The notes beneath the pieces were generated by a model. That model was not told where the DNA came from. It saw only the letters and a program-made list of their open reading frames with translations, and made no database searches. The translations under genes and the position numbers were made by a program. Source: Paenibacillus sp. FJAT-29882 (lineage in GTDB: Bacteria; Bacillota; Bacilli; Bacillales; DSM-1321). Taken from it: a stretch of DNA of 64,000 nucleotides. The stretch spans positions 1,870,981 to 1,934,980 of the forward strand of contig NZ_LMVB01000001.1 in NCBI RefSeq assembly GCF_001510645.1, in the 5' to 3' direction. Position 1 is the first letter of the stretch. Each line of letters begins with the position of its first letter. Of this stretch, positions 42,424 through 51,695 are shown piece by piece.

Positions 42424-43865
42424 AACGCATCCTTTTCCAACCACTTTCTAACTTCCTGGCGTGAAATCTTTCCTCCCGTTGTGTATGGAAACTGTTCGAT
42501 TTTTCGCCACACTCGTGGAATTTTATAAGAAGATAGAGTATGAAGACAATAATTTTTCAAAGAGGCTAAAGATACATTCCCTTTAATGCAAGCAGCTATT
42601 TTCTCGCCCCAATATTCATCGTTGATTCCTAAAACCACTACTTCTTCTACACCGTCACATTTTATTAATGCCTGCTCGATTTCATGGGGGTACACATTGA
42701 TTCCACCGTAAAGAATCATATCGTTTTTCCGACCGAGAATATGTATATACCCTTCTTCATTCATTTTGGCGACATCATAAACCGTCGCCCAATCTCCCTG
42801 TAAGACCTTTTTTGTTTCCTCCTTTTGATCGATATATCCATCAAAAAGCATGTTACTTTTGACAAACAATACGCCTTCTTCTCCAGTTGATACTTCCTTT
42901 CCTTTTTCATCACGAATGCTCACTTCAACATTGTGAAAGGCTCTTCCAACTGAATCCGCATATTCAATCTGTTCATTATTTTTTAAAACCGAAATATAAC
43001 TAAGCTCGGATGATCCATAAAATTCATAAAAATCTGCGTTTGGAAACTGTAGGTGCATCTTCTCCTTCATTCGAGGAAGCCACTTTGCACCAGTTGAAAT
43101 AAAAGTTATGTCTTTGGTTTCCTGATATTCTTCCTTTAATAAGGCGTTGATCATCGTAGGTACCACAAACACATGAGAAATCGGATAATGCTCTAAGACA
43201 TTCGTCAATCGTGCAGGAGAAAATTTTTTCAACACATATATCGTTCCACCTAAAAATAAGGTACTCAGGGCACCGTATAAAAAAGTGGAATTCACAAACG
43301 AACCTGGTATTAAGACATGGTCTTTTTCCGTCATCCCGAGGTCGACTTGATTACACCGAAAGCTTTCTATCCACGAAGCATGAGAGCGAACGAAGGCTTT
43401 TGGTTTTCCTGTGGAACCAGAGGTAAAGCCAATATAAAAAGGAACATTATCGTCACTGTGCGGACTGTCGCATCTAGCACCGATCCAGTTCTCTACCTCA
43501 TCTGAATAAATGATAGGCGTACGTTGCTTTTGAAAAAAACCTTTTAGCCTTTCATCAGCAATAATCAAATCTGGAGACGTTTGTTGAATTCGTTCCTCAA
43601 TCTCTTGCTTCTTCCATCTCATATCTCCAACTATACTTGCCCAGCCTGCTTCACACGCTCCAGCGAATAGCTGTAAAAACAAGCGTCCATTTGGTAAGAA
43701 TAATGCCACTCTTTTCGTTTCTTGCGCTTCCCTAAAAAAAGAGGTAGCGGTTCGCTTCACTAAATCAAGCCATTCACCATATAAAACGGATTCTTCGTCT
43801 GTTATGATAGCGGGTCGCTTGCTATCCAACTCAGCATACGTACTATAGGTACTGGTAATTTTCAC
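42420..43865 (-). CDS. acyl-CoA ligase (AMP-binding, YhfT-like)
   Basis: A 481-residue adenylate-forming enzyme. The P-loop-like motif is FYIGFTSGSTGKPKAFVRSH. Others are YEFYGSSELSYI, LGRKNDMILYGGINVYPHEI and the C-terminal catalytic Lys in YTTGGKISRQEVRKW. It activates a carboxylic acid as the CoA thioester. The stop of bioY and this start abut (43865/43866), and its own stop overlaps the thiolase. The substrate is unknown; a fatty acid or pimelate-like acid would fit biotin control. Confidence 0.9.
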   Translation of the reverse strand: MKITSTYSTYAELDSKRPAIITDEESVLYGEWLDLVKRTATSFFREAQETKRVALFLPNGRLFLQLFAGACEAGWASIVGDMRWKKQEIEERIQQTSPDLIIADERLKGFFQKQRTPIIYSDEVENWIGARCDSPHSDDNVPFYIGFTSGSTGKPKAFVRSHASWIESFRCNQVDLGMTEKDHVLIPGSFVNSTFLYGALSTLFLGGTIYVLKKFSPARLTNVLEHYPISHVFVVPTMINALLKEEYQETKDITFISTGAKWLPRMKEKMHLQFPNADFYEFYGSSELSYISVLKNNEQIEYADSVGRAFHNVEVSIRDEKGKEVSTGEEGVLFVKSNMLFDGYIDQKEETKKVLQGDWATVYDVAKMNEEGYIHILGRKNDMILYGGINVYPHEIEQALIKCDGVEEVVVLGINDEYWGEKIAACIKGNVSLASLKNYCLHTLSSYKIPRVWRKIEQFPYTTGGKISRQEVRKWLEKDAL

Positions 43866-44426
43866 TTAAACTTGAACCCTCTTAGCAAGTGGAATATAGT
43901 TTCGTAGCTTAATAGCAATCAGGGATGCAACGACCACTTTTATTGAATCACCAGGAAGATACACTAAGCTAAGGATCATCGTTTTATCGATCCCAATATT
44001 CATCATCAAAGCTTGAATAGGAATTCCAAATAAATAGACAACACCTATACCACCAATAATATTAATAAGAAGAATCTTTACCAAAGATACATTTTTCATA
44101 TGATAAGATAATAGGCCAATGACATAGGCACCTGCTACCCAGCCGATGAGATAGCCTCCTGATGGACTAAAAAAAACACCGATTCCACCTCTTCCACCAG
44201 ATAATAGCGGTAAACCTGTCATGACCAATAATAAAAATAAAATTTGACTAAGAGCTGCATATTTAGGACCTAAACGTGCTCCTAGCACACTACCTGATAA
44301 CATGATTCCTAATGTTTGTAAAGTAATAGGCACAGGAGTAAAGGCGAACAAAATTGGAGGAAGAACTCCAAGTACGCCCATAATTGCTACAAACATTGAA
44401 ACATACATTAAATCTTTTAATTTCAC
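43866..44426 (-). CDS. bioY: BioY, biotin transporter substrate-binding component
   Basis: A 186-residue BioY protein with six membrane segments. Hallmarks are LPPILFAFTPVPITLQTLGI, SGGRGGIGVFFSPSGGYLIG and YLPGDSIKVVVASLIA. It captures biotin, alone or with an ECF energising module that is not in this window. The start is GTG 44426; upstream AAAGTAGG overlaps the BirA box. It leads a five-gene operon of acyl-CoA enzymes. Confidence 0.92.
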   Translation of the reverse strand: MKLKDLMYVSMFVAIMGVLGVLPPILFAFTPVPITLQTLGIMLSGSVLGARLGPKYAALSQILFLLLVMTGLPLLSGGRGGIGVFFSPSGGYLIGWVAGAYVIGLLSYHMKNVSLVKILLINIIGGIGVVYLFGIPIQALMMNIGIDKTMILSLVYLPGDSIKVVVASLIAIKLRNYIPLAKRVQV

Positions 44427-44459
44427 AATGTTAACCTACTTTCATTTTGAGTTAACATT
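44427..44459. promoter_or_regulatory. BirA operator (biotin box)
   Basis: AATGTTAAC (44427-44435) and GTTAACATT (44451-44459) are perfect inverted repeats separated by 15 bases, matching the Gram-positive BirA operator architecture. The left arm adjoins the GTG of bioY. Binding of BirA-biotinyl-AMP would shut off the whole operon when biotin is plentiful. Confidence 0.88.
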
Positions 44460-44544
44460 ATTATAGAACGCATTACTTTTATTTGTAAAGAATATTATTG
44501 CATGAGAAAAAATTCCTTGTCCTTATCACCATCAAACTAACGAC

Positions 44545-44612
44545 ATGAATTTCCCCAAAAATAAAAAACGTTATTCTTTCAATAAAAGACCCGAAAAGAA
44601 TGACGTTATTTA
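44545..44612 (+). mobile_element. 5' fragment of an IS4-family transposase
   Basis: ATG 44545 opens MNFPKNKKRYSFNKRPEKND, which aligns with the start of the eroded IS4 transposase at 62476 (MKRISPKIKKRYSFSKLIEK). The DNA is also similar over about 45 bases. After DVIY the reading frame changes abruptly into IS110 sequence, so only the first 22 or so codons remain. Confidence 0.6.
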
Positions 44613-45130
44613 TTAGAGTAGTAGACGACGTGTCAGGGGGACGGACTCCCATTGTCTTGGAATCTACTAGATATCATATACCAATCGTACGGTATTTCGA
44701 GGCTAGTGGCTACTTACTGATGATCATGAATCCACACATATCGTATCGAGCTAAGAGTTCTAATTTACACAAGGTAAAATCAGATGTCATTGACGCTCAT
44801 CATCTCTGCAAGCTGTATTATAAAGAGGACATAGTACCTTGAAATCAGCGAGGAATACAACTCTTAAACCCACGAACCCTTACAAGACAACATGAAAATA
44901 TTACAGGCATGTTTGTACAAACTAAACTGCAATTTCAGACAGTTCTGGATCCAGTGTTCCCTGAATAATGTGGGGTTTTTGGAGCCTTATATTCGGATGT
45001 TTCTTTACTGACTTTACAAGCATTTCCTACTTCAGAAAAGGGCTTGGAAGCTGGCGAAGAAACAATCGCTAAGAAAAAAAGAGGTATGTAAAAGTCGCTC
45101 GGCAAATAGGCAAACATTCAGGCAGAAAAG
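44612..45130 (+). mobile_element. IS110-family transposase remnant
   Basis: Coding-like sequence of the central IS110 transposase: GGRTPIVLESTRYHIPIVRY, FEASGYLLMIMNPHISYRAK and SSNLHKVKSDVIDAHHLCKL with the conserved Asp pair. A stop at 44840 follows, then LLNPRTLTRQHENITGMFVQ with TKLQFQTVLDPVFPE, another stop and shifted pieces (LLTLQAFPTSEKGLEAGEET). The 5' part and the C-terminal Ser domain are missing. It is inactive. Confidence 0.75.
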
Positions 45131-45401
45131 TTAATAGTTGCTTCTTCATTTTCCTATCATTATTTACGATTTCCATAGATTTTAGCGTATGAATTATACT
45201 CTGTAGCAAGAATGGAATTTGTTAATTGGAATGACTATCTCAGTAGTTACATAATTTGAATTGAAAAGGGTTGTCTAGTAAGGGGCTGAGAGTATCTTAT
45301 CAGACTTCCGCTTTATTACATTATTAAACTGAATCGTTGTTAGGACAAAAATTATATAGAGAATATCTCTGATTCAAGCCGTAATCATTTGTTCGCTTAT
45401 C
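45131..45401. other. intergenic, no gene seen
   Basis: Region between the IS relics and the end of the response-regulator gene. No terminator hairpin of good quality or coding frame was recognised. Confidence 0.35.
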
Positions 45402-47009
45402 TTACTTTGTATTTCCCTTTCTATACTCTATAGGGGCAATACCTGTAAATGCTTTAAATGTTTTATTAAAATAACTCTGATTTTCATAACCTAACTGTTC
45501 GCTGATTTCGATTATTGAATAATTTGTTTGGTCTAACAATTCTTTTGCACGTTTCATTTTTATATTTACAACATACTTAACGAAATTTTCCCCTACTTCT
45601 TTTTTAAACAAACGGCTGAAGTAACTAGAATTTAGATGTAGATAACTCGCTACCTCATCTAGCGTTATTCTACGGTGAATATTTGCTGAAATATACCTGC
45701 AAGCATTTGCAATTTCTATATTCGAATTTGATTCATAACTAGCCATTTCATTAGTTTTATAAAAATATTCGATTAGCCAATTTTCCAATTCATAAATTCC
45801 ATTAATTTTCGAAATCGTTTCATAAAGATTTTCATTTGATCCATACAATTTGAAATTTGTTAAAGCTTGAATTTTCACCTTGATATCAAGTAATATCTTC
45901 AACATCCAATCTTTAACGGAAGCTGGAGAAAATTGATGATCTATAATAAAACGAATCCATTTTTTTATGATTGCCAATTTCTGTTCCATTTCCATGCTAT
46001 TTAGTAATATAAGATCTTTAAATTCACTAGATGCTTCATTATACCAACTAAAAATATTTTCTTTTGAAATCGTTAATACTTGAAAATTCTCTATGCTTTT
46101 TTGTTTCAGATAAAATTTTTGAACAGTTGACTCACTTAGTTCAATCATCTGTTTCTTCATGTCTAGAGGAGTAGCAGAAGCTTTACCTAGAACAAATGAT
46201 ATGGATATGCCAAACATTTTTTGAAATATGAATTGTATTTTTTGAATGACTTTTTTAATCTTTTGATTCTCTTCTTCACATACATGGTTAATTGGAACAA
46301 ATAAAAAAGACTCCTCTTGCTCGAAGTGACCGTACACACCCTTCAATGCTTCATTTCCCATGATTTCGGTTATGACATTATAAATGAGAAAGTTCACTAA
46401 AACCGTTGAACGAAACTGATTAAGTAATGATTGGTAACCCTCTACTACACACAATATGATAATGTACTGTTGGTTTGCTTGAATGCCAAGTAATTCAGCT
46501 TCATTAGACCAATCTTTTTCACAATGTAATGGCTGGTAGATGGTTTTATTCATGAACTTTTCTAACATGATAGCTCTATTTCTTTCTATTGTATGAGCCA
46601 TTTGTAATTGATTTCTCTGATGATTCAGTTCAATATCCAATGTATTCTTAAATTGACTTAATAATTTAATAATTTGATCAAGATCCAACCTATCCTTTAA
46701 AATATATTCCTGAACCTTTAATTTTAAAGCTGATTGCACAAACTCAAATTCATTATGACATGAAAGAATAGCTACTAATAAAGAAGAGTTTTTTTCCTTT
46801 AATCTTTTTGTGAGTTCAATACCATCCAATTTAGGCATTCCAATATCTGTTATTAGAATATCTGGCATACTTGTCTCAGCTTCCTTTAACGCACTCATGC
46901 CATTAACATGAATACTTTGTAAAGCTAAACCAAGGTCCCTCCAATCAATCATTTCTGAAAGAAACTCTAAAACTGGATAATCGTCATCTACTAACATCAC
47001 TTTATACAT
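45402..47009 (-). CDS. YesN-type response regulator, AraC output domain
   Basis: 535 residues. An N-terminal receiver carries phospho-acceptor D55 (MPDILITDIGMPKLDGIEL) and the acidic pair in VMLVDDDYPVL. A long helical middle part follows. The C-terminal AraC double helix-turn-helix reads RRITLDEVASYLHLNSSYFS and YSIIEISEQLGYENQSYFNK. It is the partner of the sensor kinase encoded just upstream and likely activates the sugar import operon. AGGAGGAGTGAATAGT supports ATG 47009; GTG 47018 is too close to the site. Confidence 0.9.
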   Translation of the reverse strand: MYKVMLVDDDYPVLEFLSEMIDWRDLGLALQSIHVNGMSALKEAETSMPDILITDIGMPKLDGIELTKRLKEKNSSLLVAILSCHNEFEFVQSALKLKVQEYILKDRLDLDQIIKLLSQFKNTLDIELNHQRNQLQMAHTIERNRAIMLEKFMNKTIYQPLHCEKDWSNEAELLGIQANQQYIIILCVVEGYQSLLNQFRSTVLVNFLIYNVITEIMGNEALKGVYGHFEQEESFLFVPINHVCEEENQKIKKVIQKIQFIFQKMFGISISFVLGKASATPLDMKKQMIELSESTVQKFYLKQKSIENFQVLTISKENIFSWYNEASSEFKDLILLNSMEMEQKLAIIKKWIRFIIDHQFSPASVKDWMLKILLDIKVKIQALTNFKLYGSNENLYETISKINGIYELENWLIEYFYKTNEMASYESNSNIEIANACRYISANIHRRITLDEVASYLHLNSSYFSRLFKKEVGENFVKYVVNIKMKRAKELLDQTNYSIIEISEQLGYENQSYFNKTFKAFTGIAPIEYRKGNTK

Positions 47010-47014
47010 ACTAT

Positions 47015-48820
47015 TCACTCCTCCTGAATAGGAATTACCATAGATACTTTGGTACCCTTATTCAGTTCACTTTGTACTTGCATGCTAAAGTTTTCACCAA
47101 ATGTTAATTTCATTCTTTCATAAACATTCGATAAACCAATACTTGAAAAACCATTGGATTCACTTTTTGGGGTCGAACCTAAACCTGGTTTATTTAGGTT
47201 TTCTTTAAGCTTCGTAAGTTGTTCATCTTCCATTCCGCATCCGGTATCTTCAATTACAATCATCAATGTATGATTGCGATATTTTGCTCTTATCTCAATG
47301 AGGCCTACTTGCTCGTTCAACCCATGAATAATAGCATTTTCAATGATTGGCTGTAATACTAGGCGTGGTAATTTGATGTGATGCGTATCACTTGAAACAT
47401 TCATTTTCAAGCCAACCTCATGTCTTTGGCGCATATTCATTAATCGAACATAATCATGATTAATCTCAAGCTCTTCCAGAAAAGTGATCATCCCTTTGTG
47501 TTTATCAATCGTTATTCGTAATAGCTTTGACAAAGAACTGATCATTTCCGCACTTTCATTGTCACGCTTCATCATTACTTTCATCCGGATAGAATTTAAG
47601 ACATTGAATAAGAAGTGAGGATTTATTTGCGCTTGTAACATCTCTAGCTCTGCTTGCCTTTTTCTTGATTGAATAAGTGTATTTTCTTCTATCATTTCCC
47701 TTACTTTATCTAACATAAGGTTGAAAGACGTTGAAAGAGTGGCTATCTCATCATTTCCTTTTAAAGATGAACGTACAGTCAAATCACCACTTTGTACCTT
47801 TTTAGCGATATTCCTTAATACGACTAACCGATTTAATATCTTGCTTAATATAAGAGTAAGTAAAAACAAAAATAAAATGAATGCGATTGTTTGAGTTATG
47901 AATATTTTACGGAAAATTAAATTAATTCTAAATATGGCTTTTTCATAGGGAATAAGGGATATTAATTTCCAATCAGTAATGGAAAGTTCACGTGTATTTA
48001 TCAAATAATCTTTACCTTTGATACGAATGATATGTTCTGTTTGGAAGTTTTCTTTTTTGTTCACTTGTTCCGAAAGCTTTCTATCAAAATCTTTATTCGC
48101 CCCAATTAATAGATTGGCTTCATTCATTAGTAAGATGCTATTGTCCTTGTTTTCACTCTCCAATATATTACTTATTCTATCTACAGTTGTCGTAACGATC
48201 GCATATCCATAGACCCCAGAAATACTATCTTGCAATACTCTTGCAACAGATAATGAGTCCGGACTTTTTATTTTTTCAGATGCAAACATAGTTGTCTGTG
48301 GAGCCATCCAAATAGGGCGATACCCTTTTAGAGTACGTAGATTTTCAAACCACGTTTCTCCACTTACATTTTTCGGGTTATATTCATTAGATGAGTAATT
48401 CGTATATATTTTCCCGTTATTAAGTATGATCGTGATATAGACACTTTGGTTTTTCAATGTAAGGGTTTCTAATGTTTTGTTCACTTTTTTATCATTTAAG
48501 AAGACTAGATACTGGCTATCATGATCTAGATCCGCCGAACTCATTACAGGGTTTTTAAAAATGTGGTTCAGTTCTGTGTCTAGCTGAATAAAGTTAAGTG
48601 TGTATAACATATCCTCGAAGATTTTCTTTAAATATTCGTCTGTTAGTTTCAATTCGTTTTTAGCGCTAATAATGGCTTGTTCTTCCACCGCATCTTTCGT
48701 TAAATAATTGTAAATAGAAAATGTGCCTATTACAGGTAATATTAAGCAAGTTATTGATAGTAACAGTACTTTATCACGAAATGAAAGAAATGATACAATT
48801 TGTAGAATTCGCGTCTTCAT
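47015..48820 (-). CDS. YesM-type sensor histidine kinase
   Basis: A 601-residue membrane sensor. TM1 is at about residues 17-40. An extracellular dCache-like domain of about 250 residues follows, then TM2 near 300-322 (FILFLFLLTLILSKI) and a HAMP linker. The His_kinase box is EMLQAQINPHFLFNVLNSIR with the phospho-His. An HATPase domain contains LQPIIENAIIHGL and IVIEDTGCGM. TGGAGGTTGGAA precedes ATG 48820. Extracellular sugar or glycoside sensing is typical of this class next to ABC importers. Confidence 0.92.
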   Translation of the reverse strand: MKTRILQIVSFLSFRDKVLLLSITCLILPVIGTFSIYNYLTKDAVEEQAIISAKNELKLTDEYLKKIFEDMLYTLNFIQLDTELNHIFKNPVMSSADLDHDSQYLVFLNDKKVNKTLETLTLKNQSVYITIILNNGKIYTNYSSNEYNPKNVSGETWFENLRTLKGYRPIWMAPQTTMFASEKIKSPDSLSVARVLQDSISGVYGYAIVTTTVDRISNILESENKDNSILLMNEANLLIGANKDFDRKLSEQVNKKENFQTEHIIRIKGKDYLINTRELSITDWKLISLIPYEKAIFRINLIFRKIFITQTIAFILFLFLLTLILSKILNRLVVLRNIAKKVQSGDLTVRSSLKGNDEIATLSTSFNLMLDKVREMIEENTLIQSRKRQAELEMLQAQINPHFLFNVLNSIRMKVMMKRDNESAEMISSLSKLLRITIDKHKGMITFLEELEINHDYVRLMNMRQRHEVGLKMNVSSDTHHIKLPRLVLQPIIENAIIHGLNEQVGLIEIRAKYRNHTLMIVIEDTGCGMEDEQLTKLKENLNKPGLGSTPKSESNGFSSIGLSNVYERMKLTFGENFSMQVQSELNKGTKVSMVIPIQEE

Positions 48821-49288
48821 TTCCAACCTCCAGTAAAAACCGTTCCCGGTACTTGGTTACAAAAAGCTAGTTGTTCTAACCTAAACGAATTAGTCCAAGA
48901 GATAAATGGAAAAACGTAAACATTTTGATCAGCCGTAAAAGAAAATTGGGAGCGAACTATGAATACGCTTTCTTATTCTTGAGAAAATCATCTTTTTCAC
49001 AGGTAGCTAGACGTTGGCGCCAGATACCAAACTCATCAAAAGACTGTATTTTAATTGAATATTGCGAATTTTAGTCGTTTTTATTTCATAGTTTATTTTT
49101 TCCTATTACTATTTTATCATTTTTATTTCTTCTAAGAAACACCTTTTCGAAAATGCGAATATTACAGAAATGATGGGGCGTCCCCTACCGAAAGTGAGAT
49201 GAATCTATCGGGGTTATACTGAAGTTGATCTCCCTCATATCCTTGTGTTGAAGCAGGGACATCTTCCATTAATCCGTTCTAAAATAAA
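48821..49288. other. intergenic, no gene seen
   Basis: About 470 bases upstream of the sensor-kinase gene. The minus-strand frame leading into the kinase is open for some 50 codons, but it has no start and reads as noise. The promoter of the two-component operon should lie here; I cannot pinpoint it. Confidence 0.35.
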
Positions 49289-49328
49289 ACCGCCTTAACT
49301 GCCTATTAAAATAGGTAGTTAAGGCGGT
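49289..49328 (-). terminator. terminator of the ABC importer operon
   Basis: ACCGCCTTAACTGCCTATT (49289-49307) pairs with AATAGGTAGTTAAGGCGGT (49310-49328) with one mismatch. On the minus strand TTTTATTTT follows. It closes the transcript ending with the binding-protein gene. Confidence 0.85.
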
Positions 49329-49396
49329 AGACTTCTCAACTATTACAGAATGAATCTAACGCATTAGCTCTTTATCGTTACAATATTATTGAGTAT

Positions 49397-50740
49397 TTAT
49401 TTTTTATTTTTGTCTAAAATATCTTGTACAATTTTTTTGGAATTCGCCACTGTTTCATCAAGATTTTGTTTATCCAGAATTAATTTTTCAAATTCTGAAG
49501 AAAGTGCTTGATCTATTTCATTTTGATATGGTACTGGCTTTCCTGCTTTAGCCGTAATAACCGTTTGAATTGAGTGAATTAATGATTCTTTATCTACTTT
49601 TTCTGGATTGTTTGCTTCTGCAAGGGTATCGGTAATTAGATCCACGATTTGCTCATTTGTCACTTTAGTCCAAGATGGGATATTAATACCTTGTGCCACT
49701 TGACCTTCAGTTGTATACCATCTAATAAATTTGTATGCAGCTTCTTTATGTTTTGAGTTAGCGGATATCCCCAGAATGTCTCCATCTCCCACCGAATAAG
49801 AACCTTTTTCCTCTAATTCATTTTGTGGAAATGGTGCTACCGCAATATTGAACTCAGCAGGAAAGCGCTCTGAACCGCCAAGTTCCGCTGTCATATAAGT
49901 ACCCGTTATGATCATATCTACTGCTTGTGTAAAGAATTGATCACGATAATTCATTTTTTGAGAAATCATTGAAGAATAAGGCACAGCCGTTTTATCTTCC
50001 TTCTCCATTTTTAGGCGCATTGCTAATGATTCTTTATACAATGGGTTGTCCATATTTGAAGTCCCATCCGTTTTCAAGAAACCAGCATCTTTTTCTTGAG
50101 ACTGTAGTCTTAAGCTCATATAGTTTATCCAAGCCCCATCCCATGGACCATGAAAATAAGTAGCATAGTGACCTTTAGAAGACAACTTTTTAGCATATTC
50201 CATATACTCGTCCCAAGTCCAATTCTTCGGCACTTCAAGTCCAGCAGCAGCTAAACGATCTTTATTTAATAAGACATACCACGCAACAAATTTCCCAGGA
50301 AGTCCGTAATATTTTCCGCCAACACTCGTATCAACTTTATATTCTTCTTCCATTTTATAGCCGTCTTGTTCAATATAACTGTCAATCGGTTCTAGCATGC
50401 CTAAATTGACGCGCTGTGCATAGTTAGGTGTATTCGTGAACATTATAACATCCATCTCTTCTCCAGAAGCGGCAGCTAAATCAATTTTCTTCAGTGATTC
50501 TGCTCCATCCTGTTTTTCACTTAATTGAACAACATCCACTTTGATATCAGGATATTTTTCTTCGAAAGCACTGATTGTTCTCTTCCATGCGTACCCATCT
50601 TCAGTTCCATGCGTATAAAATTTAATTGTTTCAGGTTCTCCTTCTTTCCCACTTGGACTTGTGGATTCTTTTTGGCTACATGCAGCTAGTATCCCAATAA
50701 CTAAAGTGAAGCTTAAAAAAAGTAATAAGAATCTTTTCAT
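49397..50740 (-). CDS. sugar ABC transporter solute-binding lipoprotein
   Basis: A 447-residue family-1 solute-binding protein. The lipoprotein signal is MKRFLLLFLSFTLVIGILAA with the acylated C21. The mature part has KFYTHGTEDGYAWKRTISAF and VDVVQLSEKQDG near the start, and YSVGDGDILGISANSKHKEA. It captures an oligosaccharide or glycoside at the membrane surface for the two permeases encoded upstream. GGGGGAAGGAAT precedes ATG 50740. The ATPase gene is absent, so a shared MsmX-type ATPase is expected. Confidence 0.92.
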   Translation of the reverse strand: MKRFLLLFLSFTLVIGILAACSQKESTSPSGKEGEPETIKFYTHGTEDGYAWKRTISAFEEKYPDIKVDVVQLSEKQDGAESLKKIDLAAASGEEMDVIMFTNTPNYAQRVNLGMLEPIDSYIEQDGYKMEEEYKVDTSVGGKYYGLPGKFVAWYVLLNKDRLAAAGLEVPKNWTWDEYMEYAKKLSSKGHYATYFHGPWDGAWINYMSLRLQSQEKDAGFLKTDGTSNMDNPLYKESLAMRLKMEKEDKTAVPYSSMISQKMNYRDQFFTQAVDMIITGTYMTAELGGSERFPAEFNIAVAPFPQNELEEKGSYSVGDGDILGISANSKHKEAAYKFIRWYTTEGQVAQGINIPSWTKVTNEQIVDLITDTLAEANNPEKVDKESLIHSIQTVITAKAGKPVPYQNEIDQALSSEFEKLILDKQNLDETVANSKKIVQDILDKNKK

Positions 50741-50796
50741 TATTCCTTCCCCCCTGAATTCGTTTCATTTCTATTTTTTTCTTTCTGTGAAACCAA

Positions 50797-51630
50797 TTAT
50801 CCTTTTACTCCACCCATTGCAATTCCTTCAATAACTTGTTTTTGCCCAATGATAAAGACAATTACGAGTGGAAGTATTGCTGAAACAGCAGCTGCCATAA
50901 TCAAGGAATAGAATTCACCATTTAATGAAGTGAATTTCTGCATAGCTAACTGAATCGTATATAATCCATCTGTTCGTAAGAAAATGAGTGGATTTTGATA
51001 ATCATTCCATGTCCAAATAAAACGTAAAATCGCGTATGTCGCAATAGCTGGCCTTACAATTGGCAAGGCAATCGACCAAAAAATTCTAAAGTGGCCAGCA
51101 CCGTCTATTTTCGCTGCGTCAATATAGTCCGAATGGATCCCCATAAAGAACTGCCTTAACATAAATGTACCTAGCACACTAAAACTTCCTAAAAGAATCA
51201 AACCGAAATGACTATCGAATAAACCTAAATAACGATATAGAATAAATTGTGGAACTAAGATTGATTGTTGAGGTACCATAAATGTGGTCAAAACGATTAA
51301 GAAAAGGAACTTCCCCGCCGGAAAATTCACTTTTGAAAATCCATAAGCTGCCATAGCAGACACGATTACAGAAATCGCGGTTGTAATCACAGTAACTTTT
51401 ATTGAGTTCCAATAATATAGTGCAAAAGGATATTGCCCTAACCAAACTTCTTTAAAGTTTTCTAATCCATTCCATCTAGTAGGAATCCACTCAACCGGAA
51501 ATTTAAAAACATCTGCTTCAATCTTAAAGGACGTGGATAGCATCCAAATGAAAGGTAGTAAAAAGGCGATACTGACTACAAAGGTGATAATAGTAATGAT
51601 TAACTTTCGTAGAGTGAATTTTTTCTCCAT
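50797..51630 (-). CDS. carbohydrate ABC permease, MalG type
   Basis: A 277-residue permease with six membrane segments and the cytoplasmic EAA loop DYIDAAKIDGAGHFRIFWSI. Its C-terminus is typical of the MalG class (GQKQVIEGIAMGGVKG). GGAGGAAGACAC precedes ATG 51630. It pairs with the UgpA/MalF-type permease upstream. Confidence 0.93.
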   Translation of the reverse strand: MEKKFTLRKLIITIITFVVSIAFLLPFIWMLSTSFKIEADVFKFPVEWIPTRWNGLENFKEVWLGQYPFALYYWNSIKVTVITTAISVIVSAMAAYGFSKVNFPAGKFLFLIVLTTFMVPQQSILVPQFILYRYLGLFDSHFGLILLGSFSVLGTFMLRQFFMGIHSDYIDAAKIDGAGHFRIFWSIALPIVRPAIATYAILRFIWTWNDYQNPLIFLRTDGLYTIQLAMQKFTSLNGEFYSLIMAAAVSAILPLVIVFIIGQKQVIEGIAMGGVKG

Positions 51631-51695
51631 GTGTCTTCCTCCCTCAGCGATATTTCAACCAATTATTTAATTTAAAGAGAACACGTTTCAGTAGA

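Noticed and set aside
44935..45117. 60-codon minus-strand frame in the IS110 relic
   Set aside because: It is antisense to recognisable transposase sequence and has no start signal.
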